A stretch of DNA of 64,000 nucleotides from Agreia sp. Leaf283 (GCF_001422485.1 NZ_LMNF01000002.1:569949-633948); one strand, 5' to 3'. Shown: positions 30,091-38,290, counted from the first letter of the stretch. Numbers and translations are program-made. The notes: generated by a model not told the origin, from the sequence alone.

Positions 30091-30444
30091 TCATTCATCC
30101 ACCATACGTTGCGGCTTCCCGTCGACTAGGTCATCGGTGTCTGGGAGCAGCCTGGCCGTGAGTGCTGACATCTCCGCGGCGTGCTGGCGGATGAACGTCG
30201 CAGCCGACCCGATGGTCTCGAAGGACTTCACCCACGCACGTTTCCCGCCCTCATCGAGGCCATGCGAGTAGACGTGGAACATGCGCCCGTGCGACTTCGG
30301 TTCATCCCACCTGATCCAACCGAGGATCTTCCCGTGCGGGGCCACACACCAGATCTGCTTGTGGATGTGCAGGATCGCGTAGGGGTCTGTCGGCACGAAG
30401 TCGATGCCGGCCATCAGGGCGGTGAAGTCGCCAACCTTATTCAT
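30091..30444 (-). CDS. Hypothetical protein
   Basis: 117 residues from ATG 30444 (MNKVGDFTALMAG), with AGGAG six bases upstream. The sequence has a strand-rich first half (YAILHIHKQIWCVAPHGKILGWIRWD) and a helical C-terminal half (SFETIGSAATFIRQHAAEMSALTARLL). No family recognised. It diverges from the HTH-ImmA/IrrE gene across a 136-base region with a palindrome, so it may be controlled by that regulator. Confidence 0.55.
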   Translation of the reverse strand: MNKVGDFTALMAGIDFVPTDPYAILHIHKQIWCVAPHGKILGWIRWDEPKSHGRMFHVYSHGLDEGGKRAWVKSFETIGSAATFIRQHAAEMSALTARLLPDTDDLVDGKPQRMVDE

Positions 30445-30540
30445 GGGGTGCTCCTGTCGTTCGGGAGCGTCCCGGCCGACGCAAGAATGCATGCTATCCG
30501 GTGGCACAGACAGGCCGACACAGCGCCGAACTGCCGCGAT

Positions 30541-30559
30541 TGTTGGTAATTTCCCAACA
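30541..30559. promoter_or_regulatory. Palindromic operator candidate
   Basis: TGTTGG (30541-30546) and CCAACA (30554-30559) are perfect inverted 6-mers with a 7-base A/T-rich spacer, 21 bases before the start of an HTH-XRE gene and within the divergent promoter region. XRE-type regulators commonly bind such dyads to control their own operons. Confidence 0.45.
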
Positions 30560-30580
30560 TGCCCGCGTACTGTTAGCCAC

Positions 30581-31642
30581 ATGGACATTGGGCAAAGAAT
30601 TTCGGAGCGCATAGACGCGCTCGTGCCCGCGATTACACGGAAGGATTTCGCGGGCCGGGTGGGGATGACGCCGGATGCGCTCTCTCGAGCTCTGAGCGGG
30701 AAGCGCGGTTTCGCGAGCATAGAACTGGTGCGTGTTGCCGAGGAGCTACATGCCGATATTCATGAGCTGATTACCGGGGAACGAAACCCCAATCAGGTAT
30801 TTGTGAACGCGCGACACCAGTACGACCACGCGACGACAAGCAGATCTGTGCCGACGCTTGAAGATGACAAGGCAGTCCTCGAAGACATTTGCGTCGCTTA
30901 TCTGCAGGCGGAGCTGCCTGCCCGACCACATAAGGTCACCGCCGGAAGTCCCGCTCAGGTGAGAGATGTCCTGGGAACGGGATTTGCTCGACCATTTGCG
31001 GACAGGATGGAGGAACGGCTCGACCTAGATGTCATTAGGGCCAATGATCTTGGCACTGCGTATTCGGGTACGGTCGGCGGTCGCACTTTCGTAGCGATTC
31101 CGGCGACGGGTAGCTGGTTCCGCGAAAATTGGGACCTTGCCCACGAACTTGGCCACGTTGCCGGCAGCCAGTCCGAGGCGGAGGCGAATAGCTTCGCTGC
31201 GAATTTGTTGATGCCCGAGGAGCTTGTCCGGTCAGTCAATTGGTCGCGTGCGTCTCAAGAAACGGTGGCCGACTTCCTTTGGCAAACCGGGGTCTCGACA
31301 TATGCGTTGAGGGTCCGCCTGGAAGCACTTGGCATACCTCATGCACCACTTGCGGATGTGCTTTCGCAGAACACTCAGCGCGCTCTTCGCAGGGCGAGAA
31401 GCTGGTCTTCTGAATTTGGCGATGAGATCACGATGCGCATGGAGGCGGCAAGCCGCCGCCGGTTTCCCCTCGATCTGCAAGAAGCACACGAGGTTGGAGT
31501 CGAGGAGGGACGCTTGGGGCCGGGGTATCTGGCTTGGATGCGGGGAGTTGAGGCTGAGTGGATCGCAGAGACCTACGCTCCCGATGTGCACGACCCGAGC
31601 GTAAATGATCTAGCTGCGGCATTCGGTCTAGCTGTTGGCTAG
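30581..31642 (+). CDS. HTH-XRE / ImmA-IrrE metallopeptidase regulator
   Basis: 353 residues from ATG 30581 (MDIGQRISERIDALV). Residues 1-65 are an XRE-type helix-turn-helix (KDFAGRVGMTPDALSRALSGKR). Near 185-210 lies the ImmA/IrrE (DUF955) zinc-protease signature WDLAHELGHVAG with HExxH at 188-192 and a downstream acidic EAEANSFAANLLMP. Proteins with this layout cleave or oppose repressors and occur as the control partner in some toxin-antitoxin and defence pairs. The stop overlaps the next gene, a PIN protein, by eight bases, which indicates coupled expression. Confidence 0.85.
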   Translation: MDIGQRISERIDALVPAITRKDFAGRVGMTPDALSRALSGKRGFASIELVRVAEELHADIHELITGERNPNQVFVNARHQYDHATTSRSVPTLEDDKAVLEDICVAYLQAELPARPHKVTAGSPAQVRDVLGTGFARPFADRMEERLDLDVIRANDLGTAYSGTVGGRTFVAIPATGSWFRENWDLAHELGHVAGSQSEAEANSFAANLLMPEELVRSVNWSRASQETVADFLWQTGVSTYALRVRLEALGIPHAPLADVLSQNTQRALRRARSWSSEFGDEITMRMEAASRRRFPLDLQEAHEVGVEEGRLGPGYLAWMRGVEAEWIAETYAPDVHDPSVNDLAAAFGLAVG

Positions 31643-32183
31643 CGCTCTCTTCTTCCCAGACACGACGGTTGTCAGCAATTTTGCACTCATCGGCCAGATG
31701 CAGCTGCTGGAGGACATGGTCAACGGTAACGGAGCTTGGTGCGCGACTGTCGCGTCTGAGTGTGCGGCGGGCTCCGCCCTACCAGGTCTCGGGGATATGG
31801 CGAAAGCCGGCGGGATTTTTGGGTCGCCTATCTATCCCGACGCCGCAGAACACGTCGACATCCTGGTGCTGCAAGATCACATGCGGCAGCCGGGCGATCT
31901 TGCCACGGCCCACTTAGGAGAGGCAGAGACCATCACGATTATTGCCCGGCGGGGACTGAACGCTGCATTCGTGACTGACGACACAGATGCGCGCAGACAA
32001 GCCTCAGCTCATGGGATCCCCGTCTACAGCACATGGCACATATTGAAACTGGCCGTCGCAACGAAAGCTCTCACGATGGCGGACTTTTTCGTGGCCTACT
32101 ACGTACTCGTGGCAGCGAAGCGAGGCCACCCGCCTTGCGCGCGCGAGAAGTCGGCTGTCTCCACGTGGTTGACAACGAACTAA
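31635..32183 (+). CDS. PIN-domain protein, possible toxin nuclease
   Basis: 182 residues from a TTG start inside the end of the HTH-ImmA/IrrE gene. The PIN pattern of spaced acidic residues is visible: PDTTVVSNFA with Asp9, LGEAETITIIARR near 95 with two Glu, and FVTDDTDARRQASAHGIPV near 113-125. PIN proteins such as VapC are metal-dependent RNases. The overlap suggests the upstream gene is its regulator or antitoxin. Whether it cuts RNA is not shown by sequence. Confidence 0.75.
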   Translation: MASALFFPDTTVVSNFALIGQMQLLEDMVNGNGAWCATVASECAAGSALPGLGDMAKAGGIFGSPIYPDAAEHVDILVLQDHMRQPGDLATAHLGEAETITIIARRGLNAAFVTDDTDARRQASAHGIPVYSTWHILKLAVATKALTMADFFVAYYVLVAAKRGHPPCAREKSAVSTWLTTN

Positions 32184-32256
32184 GGTTCGTCTGAGGTATG
32201 TTTCTCGACCTGGCGGCGCATTTGTCGACGCCGCCGTGACGCGCTTTCAGCGGGCA

Positions 32257-32397
32257 TCAGAGTTGGTCAGGGCGAATTGTCAATTGGCATTCGTCGCAAC
32301 GCCAGACGGGTCCTCGATGGTAGTTCGCTCGGGCGGGACGCATGGGCATAAGGCATCGCGGGCAGTTCGGTGAGACGCCGTCGCTGAGCTCATCCAT
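32257..32397 (-). CDS. 46-residue zinc-ribbon protein
   Basis: ATG 32397 opens a short frame with CPRC near residue 12 and CDEC near residue 34, separated by a short hairpin-like linker with an aromatic His-Arg-Gly turn. This is the Cys4 zinc-ribbon layout of small metal-binding proteins. It starts two bases after the stop of the preceding hypothetical gene, so it probably belongs to an operon with the TIR gene further upstream. Too short for routine detection; function unknown. Confidence 0.55.
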   Translation of the reverse strand: MDELSDGVSPNCPRCLMPMRPARANYHRGPVWRCDECQLTIRPDQL

Positions 32398-32399
32398 GC

Positions 32400-32735
32400 T
32401 TATCCGACAGCTGGTTCTGGATTGCCCGCAGCAACGCCATCCCAGCAGGCGCCGCCATGATCAGGGAATAGCGGCTCTTTCAGGATGCAGTCACCACTGA
32501 CCGGCCCTCCATCAATGTAAGAGTCCAGATCATTTACCGACCCGTTGTCAGCCGAGTAGAGGCCGGGGGCGAGAGCGACGACCTGCGGCGAGGTCTTGTA
32601 AGCGCTGGTCACCCTTAAGTCGATACTTGCCAGATCCACCACAACAGGATATCCGGGGTAGGTCGATCGAATCCGAGTTACCAACGTCGATGCCAAGTGA
32701 CCAGGCCTTGAGTACCTAACGTTTGTCCAAGTCAC
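32400..32735 (-). CDS. Hypothetical protein downstream of the TIR effector gene
   Basis: 111 residues from a GTG start nine bases after the stop of the CAP12-like TIR gene. The sequence is beta-rich and acidic towards the end, with two cysteines (GDCILKEP, GGACWDG). No family recognised and no clear ribosome site, but tight spacing with genes on both sides argues for a real operon member. Confidence 0.45.
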   Translation of the reverse strand: MTWTNVRYSRPGHLASTLVTRIRSTYPGYPVVVDLASIDLRVTSAYKTSPQVVALAPGLYSADNGSVNDLDSYIDGGPVSGDCILKEPLFPDHGGACWDGVAAGNPEPAVG

Positions 32736-32744
32736 GCGGGATGT

Positions 32745-33641
32745 CTAGATACCCTTCATACGGTCTTGGATCAGCGCGACCACTCGACCCTCCGTCCGGT
32801 GGATCTCTCCGGGCTCGAAGGGTATGTAAGTGAGTCCAGCGATGTTGGAGGGAGCGTCTACGCCCTTCTCTAACAGCACGATAGTGTTGCGGGTTCCAAG
32901 AGCACCGTGACTGTAGCCAGCTTCGTGGACGACGTTCTGCCGCGCCCGCTTGGTGCCGTCCTTCATCTCGTCGGCAGCGGTCATTACGATCACAGCCATT
33001 GACGCTGACCCAATCATTTCCGCAACCACATCGAGGGTAATTTGACCTGCCCTTTCAGCCTCCGTGAACGCATCCACCGTCACCCCTGCGCGCTTCAGAT
33101 AATCGCGAACAACCTCCCACGCGTGTCCACCTCCGAAGGCAATGAACACCTTGAAATCGCCCGCCGCGAGCACAGCGTCTTCCGTTGGGTAATCGCCAAG
33201 AATCTCCCTCGCGTTTCGCATTATTGAGAGCGCCGTATCTTCAGACTGCGAAAAAGCAGTCAGCGAGAGATGTGAAAACGAGTGGGATTGTATTTTCAAA
33301 TAAGAATGATTGTAAGAATACGGTGTGTAATTTCTCCACAGATAGAAACCCACGGTCCAAGAAGTCGCATCTTCAGGGACCAGCCGAGCGAAGACACCTT
33401 CCTCAAAGGGAACCGACTTCGCAGCACCAACCGTCAGGCCATCCATGACGAAATCATCGATAAGTGCGCTCACACCGTCGGCATTAAACCTGTTGCGCTC
33501 GTCCTCCGGCGCAATGCCGGGACCCCTCCCAGAGGACGCCGTTGGATCGTACTTTTCGGCAAACTTAGCTAGCGACTGCCCTATGCGCTCGAACGCTTGA
33601 GGAGGCAATTGAGATTTGAAGTACCCGGACACCGTCGCCAT
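32745..33641 (-). CDS. TIR-like (CAP12/Pycsar-type) effector protein
   Basis: 298 residues from ATG 33641. Residues 1-160 form an unrecognised N-terminal domain with an aromatic, Tyr/Ser-rich middle. Residues 163-298 match the predicted nucleotide-binding TIR-like family: FKVFIAFGGGHAWEVVRDYL, then RQNVVHEAGYSHGALG with the presumed catalytic Glu240, and IAGLTYIPFEPGE. Related domains are NADase effectors activated by cyclic nucleotides in CBASS or Pycsar. No cyclase gene is seen nearby, so here the N-terminal domain may itself be the sensor. The stretch near 33,240-33,330 is notably A/T-rich, a sign of transfer. Confidence 0.82.
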   Translation of the reverse strand: MATVSGYFKSQLPPQAFERIGQSLAKFAEKYDPTASSGRGPGIAPEDERNRFNADGVSALIDDFVMDGLTVGAAKSVPFEEGVFARLVPEDATSWTVGFYLWRNYTPYSYNHSYLKIQSHSFSHLSLTAFSQSEDTALSIMRNAREILGDYPTEDAVLAAGDFKVFIAFGGGHAWEVVRDYLKRAGVTVDAFTEAERAGQITLDVVAEMIGSASMAVIVMTAADEMKDGTKRARQNVVHEAGYSHGALGTRNTIVLLEKGVDAPSNIAGLTYIPFEPGEIHRTEGRVVALIQDRMKGI

Positions 33642-33720
33642 GGCCCTAAGCCTAGGGGTTTGGCCGAAGTGACGAAGTCCACTCGAATGTTCAATACGCT
33701 GCGACCTACCGAGTTCGGCC

Positions 33721-33996
33721 CTACATCCCGCAATGACCGGCGAGTTCGTTCGACGCTGCTCGCAGAATAAAACGCTCCCTGCTCTTCTCAAGGGGCGTTT
33801 TCGTAGATGTTGCGAGTATGAGCATCGTGACCTCTTTCTTGCCGGCGGCCTCGAGCAGAGTACGCTTCGTGTCTTCTCGCATGGCAACACGGATGACTGA
33901 GTCTCGGCCCGCGCGCCGGGCCATTACTGACAACTTCTTGCCCGCCGGATTCTTGGCACAGCTAACGCCCACACCGAGCCTCTGCGCTTTCGGCAT
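33721..33996 (-). CDS. Possible small basic protein
   Basis: The 487 bases between 33642 and 34128 hold no confident gene. The best candidate is this 91-residue frame from ATG 33996 (MPKAQRLGVGVSC), Lys/Arg-rich and probably helical in its second half. It lies on the same strand as its neighbours and downstream of the PIN gene. It could also be a decayed fragment. A competing frame on the plus strand (33818-34135) looks less protein-like. Confidence 0.28.
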   Translation of the reverse strand: MPKAQRLGVGVSCAKNPAGKKLSVMARRAGRDSVIRVAMREDTKRTLLEAAGKKEVTMLILATSTKTPLEKSRERFILRAASNELAGHCGM

Positions 33997-34128
33997 CCGG
34001 CCGACAGATTGTGTATTCCCCCGGAGCACCACAGAAGTTACCGAAAGTGCTCGGCATAAGGTAAGAACTAGACAGCTTCCACCCACTGAAGCCTCGGCGC
34101 TTTGCACGTCTTGCAACCCACGACTAAT

Positions 34129-35049
34129 TCACTGAAATTTCAGTTCAAAGTCAGAAAGAGATGAATCACTCTCATTCGCAGCGAACGTGTGTGGTTCAAA
34201 GTTCAGCCAGCCGTCGATCTTAGCGGTGGCCCACTCCGCCCCAGATGCATCCGCAAGGGCTACCGATGCCCGAACCTGAGCAAGCCCGCCGTCGTCAATG
34301 ACATATCCCTGGCCAATCCGAGATTCAGCGACTATCAGCCGGGCGTTCCAGACTCGCTCCACGGTGTACTCCGCTGAATCCTTATCGTCCAAGAATTCGA
34401 TGAATTCGGATCTGATTGATAAGTCAAAGGCATCAGCGAGACTTTGGTCAGGCGGATCAGGTAGGTCTACCTTCGTCGCGATTGCGTCCACAAATGAATT
34501 CGTCGAGTCAAGATACGTAACAGGATGTTCTGCTGATGCAACTTCCGCTAAAAGCCCTGCGAACAAACCCGTGGTACCAAAGTCTTTTGAGTTGTTCGTC
34601 ACGAAGAAGACCTTGTGGCCCTCATTTGCCAATGCTGCAACGGTCAACCAGATCGCACTGTCGCGACCACCTTTGCCCAGTCGGGCGGGCAGAACACGCC
34701 TAGCCTCCCGTCGGAATGCTTCGCGAGCATGCTCGCCTCCAAGGGGTAAAATTTCGAAGACTTCATTTAGTCGGTCCTCCAGGACCTTGGCTACTTCTGT
34801 GCCGCTTGGTGTGTAAATTGCGTCCATAGTCGTCATCTGGCTCAATTGGCTATTTGAGGAAACAAAGGTGGAAAGCAACTTGTCCGCCGTTTCGCGTCGC
34901 AGATTAACTGCTTCATGAAGTGTGACCTCTGAAATCGACGGCCTAATTTCTTTGAGGGCGCAGAGTCGAAAAAGCAAGGACCAGAAAGCGCTCTGCAGGA
35001 TGCCCTTCTGGGGCAAAGCGTTCGTATCGAGGACTAGGTACGTGGCCAT
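34129..35049 (-). CDS. PIN-domain protein (DUF4935-like)
   Basis: 306 residues from ATG 35049 (MATYLVLDTNAL). The PIN pattern is clear: LDTNAL with Asp8, SEVTLHEAVNLRRE near 40, KGGRDSAIWLTVAALA and VFFVTNNSKDFG near 130-155. The remaining C-terminal ~130 residues are acidic and unrecognised. A TTG at 35061 that overlaps the ParA stop (TTGA) is the alternative start. Tight coupling to the ParA-like ATPase suggests the two act together; likely a metal-dependent nuclease. Confidence 0.78.
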   Translation of the reverse strand: MATYLVLDTNALPQKGILQSAFWSLLFRLCALKEIRPSISEVTLHEAVNLRRETADKLLSTFVSSNSQLSQMTTMDAIYTPSGTEVAKVLEDRLNEVFEILPLGGEHAREAFRREARRVLPARLGKGGRDSAIWLTVAALANEGHKVFFVTNNSKDFGTTGLFAGLLAEVASAEHPVTYLDSTNSFVDAIATKVDLPDPPDQSLADAFDLSIRSEFIEFLDDKDSAEYTVERVWNARLIVAESRIGQGYVIDDGGLAQVRASVALADASGAEWATAKIDGWLNFEPHTFAANESDSSLSDFELKFQ

Positions 35050-35057
35050 AGGAAACG

Positions 35058-36050
35058 TCAACCCACCTCAGCCATGCGTCGTTCAATATCTTCGCCCAGA
35101 GCAATAAAATCCCCGAGTGTGTCCTTTGCACGGACATACTGAGCACCTCTAGCCTCCGCCCCGGAAAGTTCGAAGATCGCAGCATTAGCCTCTTGCGCCA
35201 TCGGGACCAGGCTCGAGAGATTGCGCACAGTGCCGATTTGACCAACGGCGGCTGGCACTTTGAGCCCTGCGTTAGCCAATTTACCTGCCACGTCTCGTAC
35301 GTAAGCGCCAGGAATTTCATTCAACCAGCGCTGGAATGCCGCAGTGGGAGCACTCCTGTAGCTCGCAAACTGTTGACTGATGTATCCAAGCGGTGCGGGT
35401 CTCCCGGCAGGCAGACCGCCAGGAAGTTGCAGATCAACACCCGTTCGCTTCGCTTGACTAACTGCTACTGTCCACTCGCCGACCCAGCTCGTAATCGCCC
35501 CGCCGACGCTAGGTAGCGCCGTCAGCGAGAACAAATCGGGTGACAATGGCACGACGAAACCATCAGAACTCAAAAGCACGGCACGGTTCAGGGCTCCGAC
35601 GCTAGGTCCAACATCTATGAGCACCGTATCTGCGTTTACGGCTGACGCTGCAGACTCTATGACTCGCCAGAAGGCGGTGGTCTGCTGAAAACCCGCGTAC
35701 CTACCGGCCAAGGTATCGGACCAACCGGTAGCCAAACTTTCTTCGTATTGACTAAGCAAAATGTGACCCGGGATGATCCAGGCGGTATCACGAATCTTTA
35801 TCGGGTTCATAACCAAGGGTTCGCCCGTAGTTCGAATAACGGGTAGGAGCGCATGGTAGATCGTCTGTTCTGCTTCAATCTGCTCAAGATATGAGCTGGC
35901 CGATAGCGCAGTGCCAGTGAGATTTGCTTGTGGGTCTGCGTCGACGAACAATATTCGCCGGCCGGTACCAGCGAGAGCGATGCCGACATTGAATAGCAAC
36001 GTCGTCTTTCCTACTCCGCCTTTGTGATTGAAGAACGTAATGACGGACAC
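35058..36050 (-). CDS. ParA/MinD-like ATPase
   Basis: 330 residues from GTG 36050, preceded by AAAGG. The deviant Walker A is FFNHKGGVGKTTLLFNVG near residue 7 and the second motif is FVDADPQANLTG near 34. LIDVGPSVGALNRAVLLSSDG follows near 135. There is no ParB gene beside it and no replication gene in the island, so a partition role is doubtful. It sits between a TIR gene (120 bases upstream, same strand) and a PIN nuclease gene that it touches. Confidence 0.85.
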   Translation of the reverse strand: MSVITFFNHKGGVGKTTLLFNVGIALAGTGRRILFVDADPQANLTGTALSASSYLEQIEAEQTIYHALLPVIRTTGEPLVMNPIKIRDTAWIIPGHILLSQYEESLATGWSDTLAGRYAGFQQTTAFWRVIESAASAVNADTVLIDVGPSVGALNRAVLLSSDGFVVPLSPDLFSLTALPSVGGAITSWVGEWTVAVSQAKRTGVDLQLPGGLPAGRPAPLGYISQQFASYRSAPTAAFQRWLNEIPGAYVRDVAGKLANAGLKVPAAVGQIGTVRNLSSLVPMAQEANAAIFELSGAEARGAQYVRAKDTLGDFIALGEDIERRMAEVG

Positions 36051-36170
36051 AGGAGACCTTTCGGGGACGGTTACCGCGAGCGTAGCGTGCAACCACAATT
36101 ATTCGCGTGGCATGGCTCCCTACCTATGGGGATACTCGCGGCTCAATAAGAAGAAGGAACGATCCGCTAC

Positions 36171-37073
36171 TCACAGTTGGGTTCCACCGGAGATTCCTGC
36201 ATCATCAGGTCCAGTTTGCTCGACTTCATCGACGAGACGCGCAAGTCGCGAATACTCTTCATCCTGTAGATCTTCCTGCGCCCTCACAGCCTTACGGAGC
36301 TTGCTAACAAACTCGGCGGCCTGAACATCTTCATTTCGAAGTTTAGGAGAGTTCTTGGCAAACTCCATCAGAAATTTTGAACTAGGCGTCAGTGAGTCAC
36401 CATCCCACAACGAGTACCGCGATGATCGACGGGCGAGAGCTGCAAGTAGAGCGCTGGGACTGGCCTCTAGATCTCCAGGAATGCCGGGTGTATACCCCTG
36501 CCGAAGGTTCGCGGAGATCGAACGCACGATTGTGAGAGTCTCCTCCAATAGTGCTCCAACGTCGGGCGGCTCAGGAGCTACCACGGGCTCTTCCTCATCG
36601 CCGATAAGCTCCAGCATCTTCTCGAGGTTCGGCCACCACTGTTCGAACGCGCGAACCAAGACTGATTCGTCCTTACGGTTTGGTGAAGCCGAATTTATTG
36701 AGCGTATGAGGACAAGTAGGCCGTCGTGGTCCGGTGACACCCCGTTGAACTGCCTGAGCGGATAGTCAAGTGAGCCGATAGGAAAATCGATAACGACCGG
36801 AACGACGCGTGTCCCGTCACCAAGTTTTTTCGCCAATGCACCAGACTCAAAATTCAGCCACGACGAGTTCTGATTGTCAGCCGTCACGCAAATTACACCG
36901 AAGTCAGTGCTGGCCAGCTCAGAATTGATTACCTGCAACCACTGCTGACCAGCCTCAATGCCGGTTTGCGAGATGAAGCACTCGACGTCCTGGATTACAT
37001 CTGGAATCCAGGCGGACAACTCCTTCGCAAACTTGCCGCTCTTACTTCCCGACCAGCTGATGAAAACCTTCAC
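36171..37073 (-). CDS. TIR-domain protein
   Basis: 300 residues from GTG 37073 (MKVFISWSGSKSGKFAKEL). The TIR domain spans about 1-125: VFISWSG opening strand, CFISQTGIEAGQQW, and SSWLNFESGAL with Glu76 as the expected NADase catalytic residue. The C-terminal half is helical, with a Glu/Pro linker near 145. No ribosome site is visible before the GTG, so leaderless initiation is possible; upstream in-frame starts would run into the divergent YaaC gene. Bacterial TIR proteins commonly deplete NAD+ in anti-phage defence (known). Confidence 0.85.
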   Translation of the reverse strand: MKVFISWSGSKSGKFAKELSAWIPDVIQDVECFISQTGIEAGQQWLQVINSELASTDFGVICVTADNQNSSWLNFESGALAKKLGDGTRVVPVVIDFPIGSLDYPLRQFNGVSPDHDGLLVLIRSINSASPNRKDESVLVRAFEQWWPNLEKMLELIGDEEEPVVAPEPPDVGALLEETLTIVRSISANLRQGYTPGIPGDLEASPSALLAALARRSSRYSLWDGDSLTPSSKFLMEFAKNSPKLRNEDVQAAEFVSKLRKAVRAQEDLQDEEYSRLARLVDEVEQTGPDDAGISGGTQL

Positions 37074-37162
37074 GGCGTCAGCATATGGGCTGGTCGATAC
37101 ATTTAATGCTTGCAGCACATGACCAATGTTCAGAAACCAGGACCAAGGCGATCGGGGATCTA

Positions 37163-38203
37163 GTGGCCAAGTCAATGTTCATCATGGGCGCAAACACAGC
37201 CTCGGAGGCTTGGAGGACGATCCGATCACATCGGGCCGCTCCCTCGGAAAGGTTGGCTCAACTACTCCGGGGCCACCGATACAAGGTATTCCACATGGCT
37301 CTGGAGCAAGCGCAACAGCAGCTTTCGGCTTCGGCAACGATCGGATACGAGAGCCGCCCGCTCAATCTTTTCTACGGTATTACTCAAGCCGGTAGGGCGC
37401 TCTCTGCAGCGAGCAAAGACCTTGGATACAGGAACGCTCCGAATGAACGACAGCTGTGGCTCGGTACCCAACATGGCCTCCAGTTCCCGACCACTCTCGA
37501 TTCTGCGCTTGGTCTCTTCAAGACATCCGTCACGATGCAGCCGAATGCGAAGGATTCTTTCTCGCGACTTTCATACGCACTCGGCTCGCCGCTGGACGCC
37601 GGGGATATCGAGTTTGGCGCTCTGATCGCACAACTGCCCGAGGTCAGTTACGAGTTCCGAAAGCTCGGACCCTGGCCTACGCAACTTTCGCCGATGTCGC
37701 TCAATTACCTAAGTTCCGAACCTCCTTACTTGATCGATAGCCTCGAAACCCCTGGGCTTAGGGATCCTGACAACGCATCTGAGGCTGAAATTCGAGATTG
37801 GATCGACCAGTACCCCGCTCTACGTCCCCTTGAAATACCTCTTACGGACGAGGGTCGAGTTATGAGGTCTCGTAGTTCCGGATACATCAGCCTACGAATT
37901 CCGGATGCATCCTTACTGACTTCACAGCCGAGTTCTCACCTGGTCGCCGCGAAGTTGTATCGCCGACACCAGATCCTCTTTCCGGCCAGTGGATCAAGCG
38001 ACGAAGCCCTACACCCTTTACTGACTTGGTGGCTCGTGCTCTATTCGTTATCGATGCTCGCTCGTTACTCCCCCAGCGACTGGATGGAAGCACTGGACAT
38101 CAAATCCAGTCCGATAGCGTCGATTCTGGAACACATCATGGACTCGGCGTTGGATTGCGTGCCTGACCTCATCAGTGAGGCCCTGGATCATCTCAACGAA
38201 TGA
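37163..38203 (+). CDS. YaaC-family protein
   Basis: 346 residues from GTG 37163; ATG 37085 upstream or ATG 37175 are alternatives. It shows the two hallmarks of YaaC-like proteins: RPLNLFYGITQAGRALSAAS near residue 65 and, near the C-terminus, HPLLTWWLVLYSLSMLARYSP followed by an acidic-aromatic segment. Helical, soluble, with no catalytic motif recognised; biochemical function of YaaC is not known to me. It diverges from the TIR gene with about 90 bases between them, which suggests joint control. Confidence 0.78.
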   Translation: MAKSMFIMGANTASEAWRTIRSHRAAPSERLAQLLRGHRYKVFHMALEQAQQQLSASATIGYESRPLNLFYGITQAGRALSAASKDLGYRNAPNERQLWLGTQHGLQFPTTLDSALGLFKTSVTMQPNAKDSFSRLSYALGSPLDAGDIEFGALIAQLPEVSYEFRKLGPWPTQLSPMSLNYLSSEPPYLIDSLETPGLRDPDNASEAEIRDWIDQYPALRPLEIPLTDEGRVMRSRSSGYISLRIPDASLLTSQPSSHLVAAKLYRRHQILFPASGSSDEALHPLLTWWLVLYSLSMLARYSPSDWMEALDIKSSPIASILEHIMDSALDCVPDLISEALDHLNE

Positions 38204-38290
38204 CGAATGGGAAACCGACCTCCGACGTTTGATTCAATTCGCATGTCCAACGCGGTGGATGCGTCAACCAATCACGTTGTAGGTATTCGC

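Noticed and set aside
32745-33641. Complete CBASS or Pycsar operon
   Set aside because: Only the effector-type domain is present; no cyclic-nucleotide synthase gene is found in the island.
33818-34135. Plus-strand small gene
   Set aside because: No ribosome site, Ser/Thr/Pro/Arg-rich translation, and it is opposite a more plausible frame; support is insufficient.
36171-37073. Thoeris system
   Set aside because: A TIR gene is present, but no ThsA-like (SIR2 or Macro/SLOG) partner is nearby.
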